Shown piece by piece: positions 8,248 through 16,518 of a DNA stretch of 63,204 nucleotides. The notes beneath the pieces were generated by a model, which saw only the letters and a list, made by a program, of their open reading frames with translations, had not been told where the DNA came from and did not search any database. How positions within the stretch are numbered: the stretch's first letter is position 1; every line of letters begins with the position of its first letter. Source of the stretch: Oscillospiraceae bacterium (GTDB taxonomy: Bacteria; Bacillota; Clostridia; Oscillospirales; Acutalibacteraceae). Location of the stretch: assembly GCA_029219165.1 (NCBI GenBank), contig JAQXSW010000011.1:1-63204 (forward strand). The letters are read 5' to 3'. The translations under genes and the position numbers were made by a program.

Positions 8248-8769
8248 ATGTTTGTATTTTCTTTTAGGTCTGTTAAAGCTAAGCTTATTGTTGTACTTGT
8301 TTTGCTTGTAATGCTTGGAGTGGGTATAGCTATTTTGGCTAAAGAGGACACCAAAAGCGTAGAAAAATCAAATGGCGTTGTTCTAAAAGCCAATAATTCA
8401 AAAGAACGAATTGCGTTCTTGTCTCAGTTTGGCTGGGAGGTAGTAGAGGACCCTATTGAGGTTTGTGAGGTTATTATTCCGGCCGAGTTTGACGAGACAT
8501 ATAAGAAATACAATGAAATTCAAAAGGCTCAAAATCTTGACTTGGAAAAGTATAAGGGTGTCCGCGCAAAAAGATGGACATATGAAATAAAGAATTATCC
8601 CGGTTACGCTGCAAGTCAGTCTCCCATTCGTGCTAATCTTTTAGTATATGAGGGAAATGTAATCGGGGGCGATATTTGCTCTGTAGAATTGGATGGTTTT
8701 ATGCAAGGATTTGAAATGCCTGAGGAAAAGGTGGTGGAGACAAGTGGCTCCAAAAATGCGACTGGATAA
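8248..8769 (+). CDS. DUF4830 domain-containing membrane-anchored protein
   Basis: 173 aa. One N-terminal transmembrane segment (about 10-32, LIVVLVLLVMLGVGIAILA) is followed by an extracytoplasmic domain. That domain contains FLSQFGWEVVEDPIE, FDETYKKYNEIQKAQ and TYEIKNYPGY, typical of DUF4830 proteins in Clostridia. ATG 8248 is favoured because GGGTGAT lies just ahead of it, while ATG 8236 has no SD. Function unknown. The next gene starts inside its 3' end, so the two are one unit. Confidence 0.75.
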   Translation: MFVFSFRSVKAKLIVVLVLLVMLGVGIAILAKEDTKSVEKSNGVVLKANNSKERIAFLSQFGWEVVEDPIEVCEVIIPAEFDETYKKYNEIQKAQNLDLEKYKGVRAKRWTYEIKNYPGYAASQSPIRANLLVYEGNVIGGDICSVELDGFMQGFEMPEEKVVETSGSKNATG

Positions 8770-9466
8770 ACTGGTTTCATCTCAAGGGGCTTGTTCGCGT
8801 TCTGACGTCAAGCGTTTAATTAAACAAAAAGAAATACTGGTAAATGGTGTCATTGCAAAAGATTCATCAGAAAAGGTGGATCCGGAGCTTGACGTCATTT
8901 CTGTCAGTGGACAAGTTCTCTCTTTTAAAAAGCATATATATTTAATGCTGAACAAGCCACAAGGAGTAGTGTCAGCCACAGAGGATGACACATATCCTAC
9001 TGTTATTTCGCTTGTTCCGGAGGAATATATGCGTCCGGGTCTTTTCCCTGCGGGTAGACTGGATGCGGACACAACGGGCTTTGTCTTATTAACGGACGAC
9101 GGTGACTTTGCACATGATATTTTGTCTCCCAAGAAGCATGTTGAAAAAACATATGTTGCAACACTTGCAGAACCACTTCGTGAAACTGACGTCAAAGCCC
9201 TACAGTCCGGCATACAATTAAAAGACGGCACTTCGTGTCAACCGGCAAAAATAGCTATTCTTGACCCTGATGGCAAAACGGTAGAAATTAAAATTTGCGA
9301 AGGCAAATACCATCAGGTCAAACGTATGTTTGCCGCTTGTGAAAATAGAGTGCTAACTCTTAAAAGAACAGCAATTGGAAGTTTGAAAATTGATGAAAAA
9401 CTATCTATAGGACAAGTTCGAGAGATAGATTCTGACGAATTGAGTTTGATAAAAGCATATAAATAA
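8756..9466 (+). CDS. rsuA: 16S rRNA-type pseudouridine synthase (RsuA/RluB/E/F family)
   Basis: 236 aa. An N-terminal S4 RNA-binding domain (MRLDKLVSSQGACSRSDVKR) is followed by a pseudouridine synthase domain with the catalytic Asp in GRLDADTTGFVLLTDDG and a YHQVKRMF motif. The short form with PEEYMRPGLFPAGRLD resembles RsuA, which modifies U516 of 16S rRNA. Substrate choice within the family is inferred. ATG 8756 overlaps the previous gene by 14 nt. An upstream start would add an Arg/Trp-rich segment absent from the family. Confidence 0.88.
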   Translation: MRLDKLVSSQGACSRSDVKRLIKQKEILVNGVIAKDSSEKVDPELDVISVSGQVLSFKKHIYLMLNKPQGVVSATEDDTYPTVISLVPEEYMRPGLFPAGRLDADTTGFVLLTDDGDFAHDILSPKKHVEKTYVATLAEPLRETDVKALQSGIQLKDGTSCQPAKIAILDPDGKTVEIKICEGKYHQVKRMFAACENRVLTLKRTAIGSLKIDEKLSIGQVREIDSDELSLIKAYK

Positions 9467-9790
9467 AAATAAATTTTTTTGTGCTATTTTTGACTTTTTA
9501 GATAAAAAAATAATATGGTCATTTTTATCAACAGATATGCAAAACAGCTGAAATTTTATAAAAAAGCCCAATATGTTGGGGATGATTATGTGAAGTTGCA
9601 CAAGGGTGCTTTTGTCTTTTTACATATATATTTGTAACATATTGACTAAACAAGTGCTCCATATTTAGCTCTTTTATGGAAAAAATATCAAAAAATTGTT
9701 GCATTTTGCCATGGCCTTGTGTACAATGTATAATACGACGTATATCAAATTGCACAAAACATTATTTTGTTAAGAATAGGGGGCTATTAA
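9467..9790. other. 324-nt intergenic region before the PucR-type regulator
   Basis: An A+T-rich gap with no credible ORF. It holds the promoter and palindrome described at 9706-9743 and a short GCAC/GTGC hairpin followed by T-rich DNA (about 9598-9620) that may be a weak terminator for the upstream gene. I see no riboswitch or structured RNA. Confidence 0.5.
9706..9743 (+). promoter_or_regulatory. Promoter plus operator-like palindrome of the PucR-type gene
   Basis: TTGCCA (9706-9711), 17-nt spacer, TATAAT (9729-9734). The 11-bp palindrome ATACGACGTAT (9733-9743) overlaps the -10 box and the expected transcription start, a position suited to autorepression. Confidence 0.65.
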
Positions 9791-10876
9791 ATGTCCAATA
9801 GACTTTTCCAAGGTGTAATTCACCAAATGAGAGACGCAATTGACAGAACAGTTGGTGTACTTGACGAATCGGGAACAATTATTTCATGCAGCAGTCTTGA
9901 AAAAATTGGCGAGCAGGTTTCTGTTGACACAACAGATATATTTTCAACTAATGATGCAATTTGTCTCAACGGGGTAACATACCTTTCGTTTGGATCACAC
10001 CTCCGTCATGAATATGCTGTATTTGTAGAAGGGGAAGATGAACTTGCTGAAAAGTATACAAGAATTCTCTCTGTATCGCTCAGCAGTATTAAGCAGTTTT
10101 ATGACGAGAAATATGACAGAAGCAACTTTGTCAAGAATGTCATTCTTGACAACATTCTTCCCGGTGACATTTATGTTAAGGCAAGAGAGCTCCGCTTCAA
10201 TAATGATGCAACACGTGTAGTTCTTCTTATAAGAATTACAAGCCGTGAAGATGCGTCTGTTTATGATGTTATTTCCAATTTGTTCCCGGACAAGAACAAG
10301 GATTTTGTTATTAACATTAATGAAACAGATATTGCACTTGTTAAGGAAGTTAGAAACAATATTGAGCCAAAAGATCTTGAAAAGCTTGCTCATTCAATTT
10401 CGGATGCACTCAGTACTGAATTCTTCAGTAATGCTCTTGTAGGTATTGGTACAACTGTTGTAGGAATTAAAGATCTTTCTCGTTCACTTAAAGAGGCTCA
10501 AGTTGCACTTGAGGTCGGAAAGGTATTTGACACAGAGAAGAACATTGTAAGTTATGATAATCTTGGTATTGCAAGACTTATTTATCAGCTTCCAACAACA
10601 CTTTGTGAAATGTTCCTTCAGGAAGTATTTAAAAGAGGTTCAATTGAAAATCTTGACCAAGAGACTCTCTTTACAATCCAAAGATTCTTTGAAAACAACC
10701 TCAATGTATCAGAGACTTCCCGTAAACTATTTGTACACAGAAACACTTTGGTTTATAGACTTGAAAAGATCAAGAAATTCACAGGACTTGATCTTCGTGA
10801 ATTTGACGATGCAATTGTATTCAAAGTAGCTCTTATGGTTAAGAAATATCTTGACTCAAATCCTACAAAGTTCTAA
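9791..10876 (+). CDS. PucR/CdaR-family transcriptional regulator
   Basis: 361 aa. The N-terminal portion resembles a sensory/diacid-recognition-like region (about 1-110). A GGDEF-like middle segment typical of CdaR proteins follows (about 120-270). The C terminus has the PucR helix-turn-helix: LNVSETSRKLFVHRNTLVYR with LEKIKKFTGLDLREFDDA. No membrane segment. RBS-like GGGGG lies ahead of ATG 9791. It has its own promoter and a terminator at 10974, upstream of ftsEX. Ligand and targets cannot be read from sequence. Confidence 0.88.
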   Translation: MSNRLFQGVIHQMRDAIDRTVGVLDESGTIISCSSLEKIGEQVSVDTTDIFSTNDAICLNGVTYLSFGSHLRHEYAVFVEGEDELAEKYTRILSVSLSSIKQFYDEKYDRSNFVKNVILDNILPGDIYVKARELRFNNDATRVVLLIRITSREDASVYDVISNLFPDKNKDFVININETDIALVKEVRNNIEPKDLEKLAHSISDALSTEFFSNALVGIGTTVVGIKDLSRSLKEAQVALEVGKVFDTEKNIVSYDNLGIARLIYQLPTTLCEMFLQEVFKRGSIENLDQETLFTIQRFFENNLNVSETSRKLFVHRNTLVYRLEKIKKFTGLDLREFDDAIVFKVALMVKKYLDSNPTKF

Positions 10877-10973
10877 AAAAAGCACTAAATATTGTGGATG
10901 ATTTTGTGTAATCACACGAAATTTGGTTTTTGGTTACAAAATTGTAACAAAAATTATATATATATGGTATACT

Positions 10974-11016
10974 ATAGGCTGTACAAGTGAAACTATGCTT
11001 GTACAGCCTATTTTTA
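10974..11016 (+). terminator. Strong terminator between the regulator and ftsE
   Basis: A perfect 14-bp stem ATAGGCTGTACAAG (10974-10987) / CTTGTACAGCCTAT (10998-11011), followed by a T-rich tract. A TATACT (10968-10973) abuts the hairpin, so a leader/attenuator for ftsE cannot be excluded. Confidence 0.8.
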
Positions 11017-11095
11017 GGTTTTTTTAAGATTTCTCTATTATAATATTTTGAGTTGAGTTTAAACATAAAGAATTTTAGTTATAGGAGTAATAGCT

Positions 11096-12109
11096 GTGAT
11101 TGAATTCAAAAACGTATCTAAAAAATACGACAGCGGAACAGAAGCGCTAAAGAATGTAAATCTCCGTATAGAACGCGGCGAGTTTGTTTTCATAGTTGGT
11201 GCTTCGGGTTCTGGTAAAAGTACATTTCTTAAGACAATTATGAGGGAGGAAGTTCCAACTTCCGGAACAATAATGATAAATAATTATGACCTTACCAAGA
11301 TGACAAATAAGGAAATTCCTTATTACAGAAGAACCCTTGGTATTGTGTTCCAAGATTTCCGCCTAATTCCTAATATGAGCGTATATGACAATGTTGCATT
11401 TGCTATGAGGGTTACAGGAGAAAGTGAAAGAGAAATAAAGAAGAGAGTACCATATGTTTTAAGTCTTGTGGGTCTTAAACAGAAAGCAGACTCAATGCCT
11501 AACGAAATTTCAGGTGGTGAGCAACAACGTGTGGCCCTTGCCCGCGCTCTTGTAAATAATGCAAACACTATTATTGCGGACGAGCCCACAGGAAATATTG
11601 ACCCTGAAATGTCTTATGAAATTGTGGACCTTCTTAATCATATTAATGCCAATGGTACAACAGTAATTATGGTTACTCATGAACATGACCTTGTTAAGAA
11701 GTTTAATCATAGAATTGTTGTTATTGACCATGGTCAAATTGTTTCAGATACAGCAGCCGGTAGTGTTCTTAACTATCAAACTGAAACCGGTTATAAACCG
11801 GTAGAAACACCTTCAGCAGAGCCTGTTTCTGATTTCTCAGATGCAACAAATGACTCTGTTGTAACAGCTCCGGAACCTGTAACGGAGAATAGTACAATTT
11901 CTCAAGTTTACACAATTCCGGTAACAGTTAAAAAGGTATCCGGTGAGGCGGCTCCGGTAGTCGAACCGGTAGGAAGTCCCCTTTCAGAAGCAAGTCAACC
12001 AACAGCTGAACAGAAGGCTAGAAGTTATACAACAATAAATGGAATTGATTATTCTAAATATTTTGAGGATATAGATGACATCCTTGGGAAAGGAGGTCCT
12101 ACAGAATGA
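11096..12109 (+). CDS. ftsE: Cell-division ATP-binding protein FtsE with C-terminal extension
   Basis: The ATPase half of FtsEX, which transmits ATP cycling through FtsX to extracellular cell-wall hydrolases. Walker A GASGSGKS (36-43), Q-loop FQDFRLIP, signature ISGGEQQRVALARAL (138-152) and Walker B TIIADEPTGN. The ABC domain ends near residue 225. A Pro/Val/Thr/Ser-rich tail of about 112 residues follows and closes with an ordered-looking segment TTINGIDYSKYFEDIDDIL. Typical FtsE is about 220-230 aa. GTG 11096 sits 8 nt behind AGGAG. The stop overlaps ftsX (ATGA). Confidence 0.95.
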   Translation: MIEFKNVSKKYDSGTEALKNVNLRIERGEFVFIVGASGSGKSTFLKTIMREEVPTSGTIMINNYDLTKMTNKEIPYYRRTLGIVFQDFRLIPNMSVYDNVAFAMRVTGESEREIKKRVPYVLSLVGLKQKADSMPNEISGGEQQRVALARALVNNANTIIADEPTGNIDPEMSYEIVDLLNHINANGTTVIMVTHEHDLVKKFNHRIVVIDHGQIVSDTAAGSVLNYQTETGYKPVETPSAEPVSDFSDATNDSVVTAPEPVTENSTISQVYTIPVTVKKVSGEAAPVVEPVGSPLSEASQPTAEQKARSYTTINGIDYSKYFEDIDDILGKGGPTE

Positions 12110-13050
12110 GTAATCAAAATGGTGTAAAGCATAAAGGCTCATTTAACATGGGCTATCTTACCCGGGAGGGTGTAAGGAATATTTGGTCAAATAGACTTAT
12201 GTCACTTGCATCAATCGCTGTTTTGACATCTTGTCTTGTACTAATCGGTTGTGCTGTAATGCTCTTTTTAAACATAAACGGAATGCTTGAAAACGTTGAA
12301 GACCAAAATGTAATAATGGTTTACATGCAGGACAATATTACTGAGGAGCAAATGAATAAAGCAAGTCAGGATATTCGTATGATACCAAGCGTAGAAAACT
12401 GTGAATTTATTTCAAAGGAAGTTTCTTATAATCAACAACTGGAGAGTCTTGGGAACGATGCAGCTCTTCTTGAAGGACTTTCAGAAAATCCACTTCCTGA
12501 TGCTTACAAGGTTACGCTTTCAGATTTAACTGATTATGACACAGTGCTTTCAATGCTTTCATCTGTTGAAAATGTTTTAAGTGTTAGAGGTAATAGTGAC
12601 CTTGCAACGCAGGTAAGGCAAATTAGAACTGGTGTAACATACGTAAGCGTGGGAATTATTGTAATGCTTTTAGTAGTTTCACTTTTCATTATTTCAAATA
12701 CTGTTCGTGTTACAATGTATAACAGACGTCTTGAAATAAGTATTATGAAGGCCGTGGGTGCAACAAATTGGTTCATCAGATGGCCATTCATCATTGAGGG
12801 TGTTGTTCTTGGTATAATATCAGGACTCATATCTTTACTATTAGTGTTTGGACTTTATGAACTTACTCTCAAGTCTCTTGGATCAATCTTCACATTGTTT
12901 GGCGGCACAACAATTTCATTCTTATCTTGTGCCCTTCCAATGCTTGGAGCATTCATACTTATTGGAGTGCTTGCAGGTTCGGTGGGAAGTATTGTTTCAA
13001 TGAGTAGATATCTTAAAGAACAAGGAAGTGTAGTGAGCGATGAAGAATAA
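12106..13050 (+). CDS. ftsX: Cell-division permease-like protein FtsX
   Basis: 314 aa. Four predicted membrane segments, one near residues 30-55 and three in the C-terminal half (about 180-205, 230-255, 275-300). A large extracellular loop between the first two (about 60-175) includes VIMVYMQDNITEEQM, the loop that contacts hydrolase coiled coils in FtsEX systems. NTVRVTMYNRRLEISIMKAVGATNWFI is the FtsX cytoplasmic signature. Overlaps ftsE by 4 nt and the M23 gene by 11 nt. Confidence 0.95.
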   Translation: MSNQNGVKHKGSFNMGYLTREGVRNIWSNRLMSLASIAVLTSCLVLIGCAVMLFLNINGMLENVEDQNVIMVYMQDNITEEQMNKASQDIRMIPSVENCEFISKEVSYNQQLESLGNDAALLEGLSENPLPDAYKVTLSDLTDYDTVLSMLSSVENVLSVRGNSDLATQVRQIRTGVTYVSVGIIVMLLVVSLFIISNTVRVTMYNRRLEISIMKAVGATNWFIRWPFIIEGVVLGIISGLISLLLVFGLYELTLKSLGSIFTLFGGTTISFLSCALPMLGAFILIGVLAGSVGSIVSMSRYLKEQGSVVSDEE

Positions 13051-14371
13051 ATTCAGATCATTTGTTGCGCTTCTTATGAGCCTTGTTTTTGTAGCATCCC
13101 TTTCATTTTCTTTTGCATACGCAAAAAATTACGGTGAATATACAAAAGATGACCCTGAAATTATTCAAAAAGAAGAGGAAATAGCTGAACTTGATAAGGA
13201 AATTCAAGCAAGTAAGGAACAGCAAGCTGAACTCCAAAAAGAAATTGATGCTGCATCTGAAAAGGCTAGTGCACTTCAAAAACAAATAGATCTAGTTCAA
13301 TCAGAAATTGATGCATATAACAAGAAAATTAACCTTTTAAATTCTCAAATTAATGCTTTGAACAATCAGATTTCAAACATTGAAAATAATATAAAAGAGA
13401 CAGAGCAGAAAATGGAGGAACAACAGGTTGCCATAGAGGAGACACAAAAGCTTTTAGGCCAACGTCTTCGTGCTATGTATATGACTGGAAATATTTCTAA
13501 AATAGAAATAATTTTAGATGCCGACAGTTTTGAATCACTCCTTACAAGACTTGAACTGGTTGCTCAAATTGCTGAGCATGATAACCAAATTGTAAAGGAA
13601 CTTGAGGAAGAAATAAAAGAACTCAACCAAATGAAGAAAGAACTTGAGGAGAAGAAAGTTCAACTTGAGGCTAATAAAGAGCAGGTTAAATCTGCTAAAT
13701 CCGAGGTTGAGGAAGACAAGGCAGTAGTTGTTTCAAAGAAAGTTGATCTTGATTCTAAAAAGGCCACACTTACAAAATATCTTTCAGGCCTTTCAGCAAA
13801 CAGTAAAGAACTTAAAAACCATGAAGCAACATTGAAAGCTAAGCAAGAAGCTTATGAGGCTCAAATTGATGCCATGATTAACGGTATTTCGTCAACCGGT
13901 TCAGGTTCAATTGGCAGTATGGTATGGCCAGTGTCTCCAACATCAAGCTGCTGGATTTCATCTCCTTATGGATATAGAACAATGGGCGGTGAGTCTAAGT
14001 CATTCCATAGAGGTGTAGATATTTGTCGTTCAGGAGCAAGCAGTGGAACAGCTAGTATTGTTGCAGCGGCTTCCGGTAAAGTTATTTATGTAAGTGCCGA
14101 ATGTAACCATAACTATCCAAAGTCATACCGTTATCAGGATCCTCATTACAGCACTTATGGTAACTGTGTGTTTATTGATCATGGTAATGGTGTTGTTACA
14201 CGATATGGACATTTATCAACTGTTTCTGTATACAATGGACAAACAGTATCTGCAGGACAGAAAATAGGAGTTATGGGATGCACAGGTTATTCAACCGGAT
14301 TCCACCTTCATTTTGAAGTGCGCATAAATGGCAATACTGTAAACCCAATGAATTATATTAAACTGGGCTGA
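13040..14371 (+). CDS. EnvC-like M23 peptidoglycan hydrolase with coiled coil
   Basis: 443 aa. A signal peptide (1 to about 28, ending FSFAYA) is followed by a long coiled coil (about 40-275, repeated Gln/Glu/Lys heptads). A C-terminal M23 (LytM) endopeptidase domain keeps its zinc ligands: HRGVD and HLHFEV. So, unlike E. coli EnvC, which is degenerate and only activates amidases, this protein looks catalytically competent. Position directly after ftsEX implies the coiled coil is the FtsX-controlled regulatory element. It acts outside the membrane. Confidence 0.9.
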   Translation: MKNKFRSFVALLMSLVFVASLSFSFAYAKNYGEYTKDDPEIIQKEEEIAELDKEIQASKEQQAELQKEIDAASEKASALQKQIDLVQSEIDAYNKKINLLNSQINALNNQISNIENNIKETEQKMEEQQVAIEETQKLLGQRLRAMYMTGNISKIEIILDADSFESLLTRLELVAQIAEHDNQIVKELEEEIKELNQMKKELEEKKVQLEANKEQVKSAKSEVEEDKAVVVSKKVDLDSKKATLTKYLSGLSANSKELKNHEATLKAKQEAYEAQIDAMINGISSTGSGSIGSMVWPVSPTSSCWISSPYGYRTMGGESKSFHRGVDICRSGASSGTASIVAAASGKVIYVSAECNHNYPKSYRYQDPHYSTYGNCVFIDHGNGVVTRYGHLSTVSVYNGQTVSAGQKIGVMGCTGYSTGFHLHFEVRINGNTVNPMNYIKLG

Positions 14372-14381
14372 GGAGGTACCT

Positions 14382-15581
14382 ATGAGTAAAAAAATACCTC
14401 TTGGTACAGGTCTTGCAATTCTTTTTATAGTAATGGCTGCAACAATTGCCATTACTATGAAAGTTTCAATGAGCGTTTATAACAGTCTTATTGGAGACCT
14501 AACAAATAGAACTTCAATGTACTCTAATCTTTCTGAAGTGGATGAGCTTGTAAGAGAAGAGTTTTATGGAGATATTTCATCTGACTCTGTAAATGCCGGT
14601 ATTGCAGAAGGTTATATAAGCGGTCTGAATGACCCGGCATCTTACTATCTTTCATCAACAGAGTATGTTAATTATTACAACAGACTACGTGGTAAAATGT
14701 CTGGTACCGGCCTTACTTGTAAATTTAATTCTGATACAGGACATTTATATGTAACAGCTGTTGCGGTTAATTCACCGGCCGAGGCTGCCGGTTTTAAAAC
14801 CGGAGATGAAATTACAAGCATAGATAACAAAGAAGTTACTTCTAAAAATTATAAAGAGCTTCTTTTAAACCTTGAGGGTGAAAAGCTTTCAAGTGTAAAT
14901 GTGACTTACGTTAGAAATGGTGAGTCAAAAACAGAAAACCTTGTAATGGGCTATAGTCTTTCTACAGTAAATGTAAAAAGTGTAGGAAGTGTGGGCATTG
15001 TTTCAATAAATGCATTCTATGAGAACACTGTTTCTCAGTTTAAGGATGCAATTAATAATCTTATAGATAATAAGTGCACAGCAATTATTTTTGACGTAAG
15101 AAATTGCTCTGAGGGAAGTATTAAATATGCAACAGAGGTGTTGGATGTTTTAGTCCCGGTTGCAACCGATGGAACAGCAGCAATGGCTACTGCCGTAGGT
15201 AAAGACGGTAAAACAATAAAAACATATCCATCTGATTCGGACTGTGTTGTGCTTCCAATGCTGGTTCTTGTAAATGGTAAAACATCAGGTCCTGCCGAAC
15301 TATTTGCGTGTGACCTTAGGGATTTTGGTAAAGCAGAACTTATTGGTACAACTACAAATGGTATAGGCACAATGCAAGAAATTCATCAATTTGCGGATGG
15401 AGGGGCAGTTGTTCTTACTATTGCAGAAATCCTTCCATACAAGAGTGAATCATACAATAAAACTGGGTTGAAACCTGATTATGATATTCCGCTTACAGAA
15501 GAGCAAACTTCTAAAATTGGAATTATGTCTGAATCTGAAGACCCACATATTCAAAAAGCACTTGATCTTTTGAATCAATAA
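14382..15581 (+). CDS. S41/C-terminal-processing-peptidase-like protein, dyad apparently lost
   Basis: 399 aa. One N-terminal membrane segment (about 8-30), a PDZ domain (about 105-190, GTGLTCKF and SPAEAAGFKTGDEITSI) and an S41 protease-like domain. In active CtpA/Prc enzymes a Ser and a Lys 25 residues apart form the dyad. Here the aligned block is TSGPAELF with Gly303 at the Ser position, and TTTNGIGTMQ with Ile328 at the Lys position. It therefore looks like a pseudoprotease, possibly a scaffold or inhibitor. Last gene of the FtsEX operon, 10 nt after the M23 gene, followed by a terminator. Confidence 0.85.
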   Translation: MSKKIPLGTGLAILFIVMAATIAITMKVSMSVYNSLIGDLTNRTSMYSNLSEVDELVREEFYGDISSDSVNAGIAEGYISGLNDPASYYLSSTEYVNYYNRLRGKMSGTGLTCKFNSDTGHLYVTAVAVNSPAEAAGFKTGDEITSIDNKEVTSKNYKELLLNLEGEKLSSVNVTYVRNGESKTENLVMGYSLSTVNVKSVGSVGIVSINAFYENTVSQFKDAINNLIDNKCTAIIFDVRNCSEGSIKYATEVLDVLVPVATDGTAAMATAVGKDGKTIKTYPSDSDCVVLPMLVLVNGKTSGPAELFACDLRDFGKAELIGTTTNGIGTMQEIHQFADGGAVVLTIAEILPYKSESYNKTGLKPDYDIPLTEEQTSKIGIMSESEDPHIQKALDLLNQ

Positions 15582-15586
15582 TAAAA

Positions 15587-15625
15587 GGGATGTAAATTCA
15601 TTTGAATTTACATCCCTAAATTTTT
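15587..15625 (+). terminator. Terminator of the ftsEX operon
   Basis: GGGATGTAAATTCA / TGAATTTACATCCC hairpin (15587-15616) followed by TAAATTTTT. It also separates the convergent gntR gene. Confidence 0.85.
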
Positions 15626-15652
15626 GCTTATTTAAAGTTGTCTACGAAATAA

Positions 15653-16372
15653 TTAGGTTAAGAAAAGAGGCAGTTCAAGTATATGATTTGGAACAATTAT
15701 ACGTTGAACCATTATTGGCTTTTCTGAGTTCTTTATATAAATTGCTCTTGTCGTTTGAACTAATTCTTCATCTACACCGATTTTTAGAAGTTTACAATCT
15801 TCCAGTGTAGGTTCACGTGTTATTGAAACTGTCTTTATTGTTGTAACGTCATTTCCATATTTTTCTAACATTAAGTGAAAAAGAGATTCAGTGTCACAAT
15901 TAAAAGAAGTTTTAATTTCTTCAAAGTCTTCTAAAGAAACAAGATTGTGGTCAATAATTATTGCGGCATCCTCTTGGTACATAACTCTTTTAATTCTTTT
16001 GTATTCAATTCCCGTAGGAACTACACCACTTTCTCCTGTAGTAATAAAGTCTTCCTGCTCAACGATTTTTTTGCTGAGTTCAATTCCAAGTATACGAAGC
16101 ATAAAAGATAAAGAAATGAATGGCTCAAATTTAAATCTTGGATCTTTTTTGCTTACAAATGTACCGACACCTTGACGTTTATATATGGTACCCTCTTCTT
16201 CTAGTTGAGAAAGAGCTGCTCTTACTGTAGCTCTACCAACGTTTAATTCCTTCATTAGTTGATATTCTGTTGGAAGTTGTGAGTCAGCAGGATATTTTCC
16301 GGAAATAAGGAGTTTCAAAATATGTTGTTTGACGTACAAATAAAGTGTTGCTGAGTCTTCCCTTTTTGACAT
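15653..16372 (-). CDS. GntR-family transcriptional regulator (HutC/UTRA type)
   Basis: 239 aa. N-terminal winged helix (YPADSQLPTEYQLMKELNVG, RATVRAALSQLEEEGTIYKR, GVGTFVSK), then a UTRA ligand-binding domain (about 90-235). Such proteins usually sense sugar phosphates or similar small molecules and regulate nearby genes. No catabolic operon is directly adjacent except the TetR/Glp-like locus beyond 16519, so its target is uncertain. Start ATG at 16372 with GGGTGA upstream. Confidence 0.9.
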   Translation of the reverse strand: MSKREDSATLYLYVKQHILKLLISGKYPADSQLPTEYQLMKELNVGRATVRAALSQLEEEGTIYKRQGVGTFVSKKDPRFKFEPFISLSFMLRILGIELSKKIVEQEDFITTGESGVVPTGIEYKRIKRVMYQEDAAIIIDHNLVSLEDFEEIKTSFNCDTESLFHLMLEKYGNDVTTIKTVSITREPTLEDCKLLKIGVDEELVQTTRAIYIKNSEKPIMVQRIIVPNHILELPLFLT

Positions 16373-16407
16373 TTTTATTCACCCTTTTAGTTGTTCTGTC
16401 TTAAAAA

Positions 16408-16449
16408 GAATAACACTCAAAAACGCTTATGTCAAGGCGTTGTTGAGTG
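16408..16449 (-). promoter_or_regulatory. gntR promoter inside a large inverted repeat
   Basis: A 13-bp inverted repeat with one mismatch (16414-16426 and 16437-16449; arms CACTCAAAAACGC / GCGTTGTTGAGTG) surrounds a 10-nt loop. The loop carries TTGACA on the minus strand (16435-16430). A poor -10 (TTATTC, 16413-16408) lies 16 nt away. It may be a GntR autoregulatory operator, or a terminator for the upstream leftward tetR. Confidence 0.5.
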
Positions 16450-16518
16450 CTTGGAAGTTGTTTTACAATTTTTCACAGTATAAACTTTCCTTGTTTAAAA
16501 GAATAAGTGTGAAATTTA

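Noticed and set aside
9528-9755. Minus-strand ORF in the 324-nt gap
   Set aside because: No SD, no family, His/Gln/Cys-rich random composition across a promoter.
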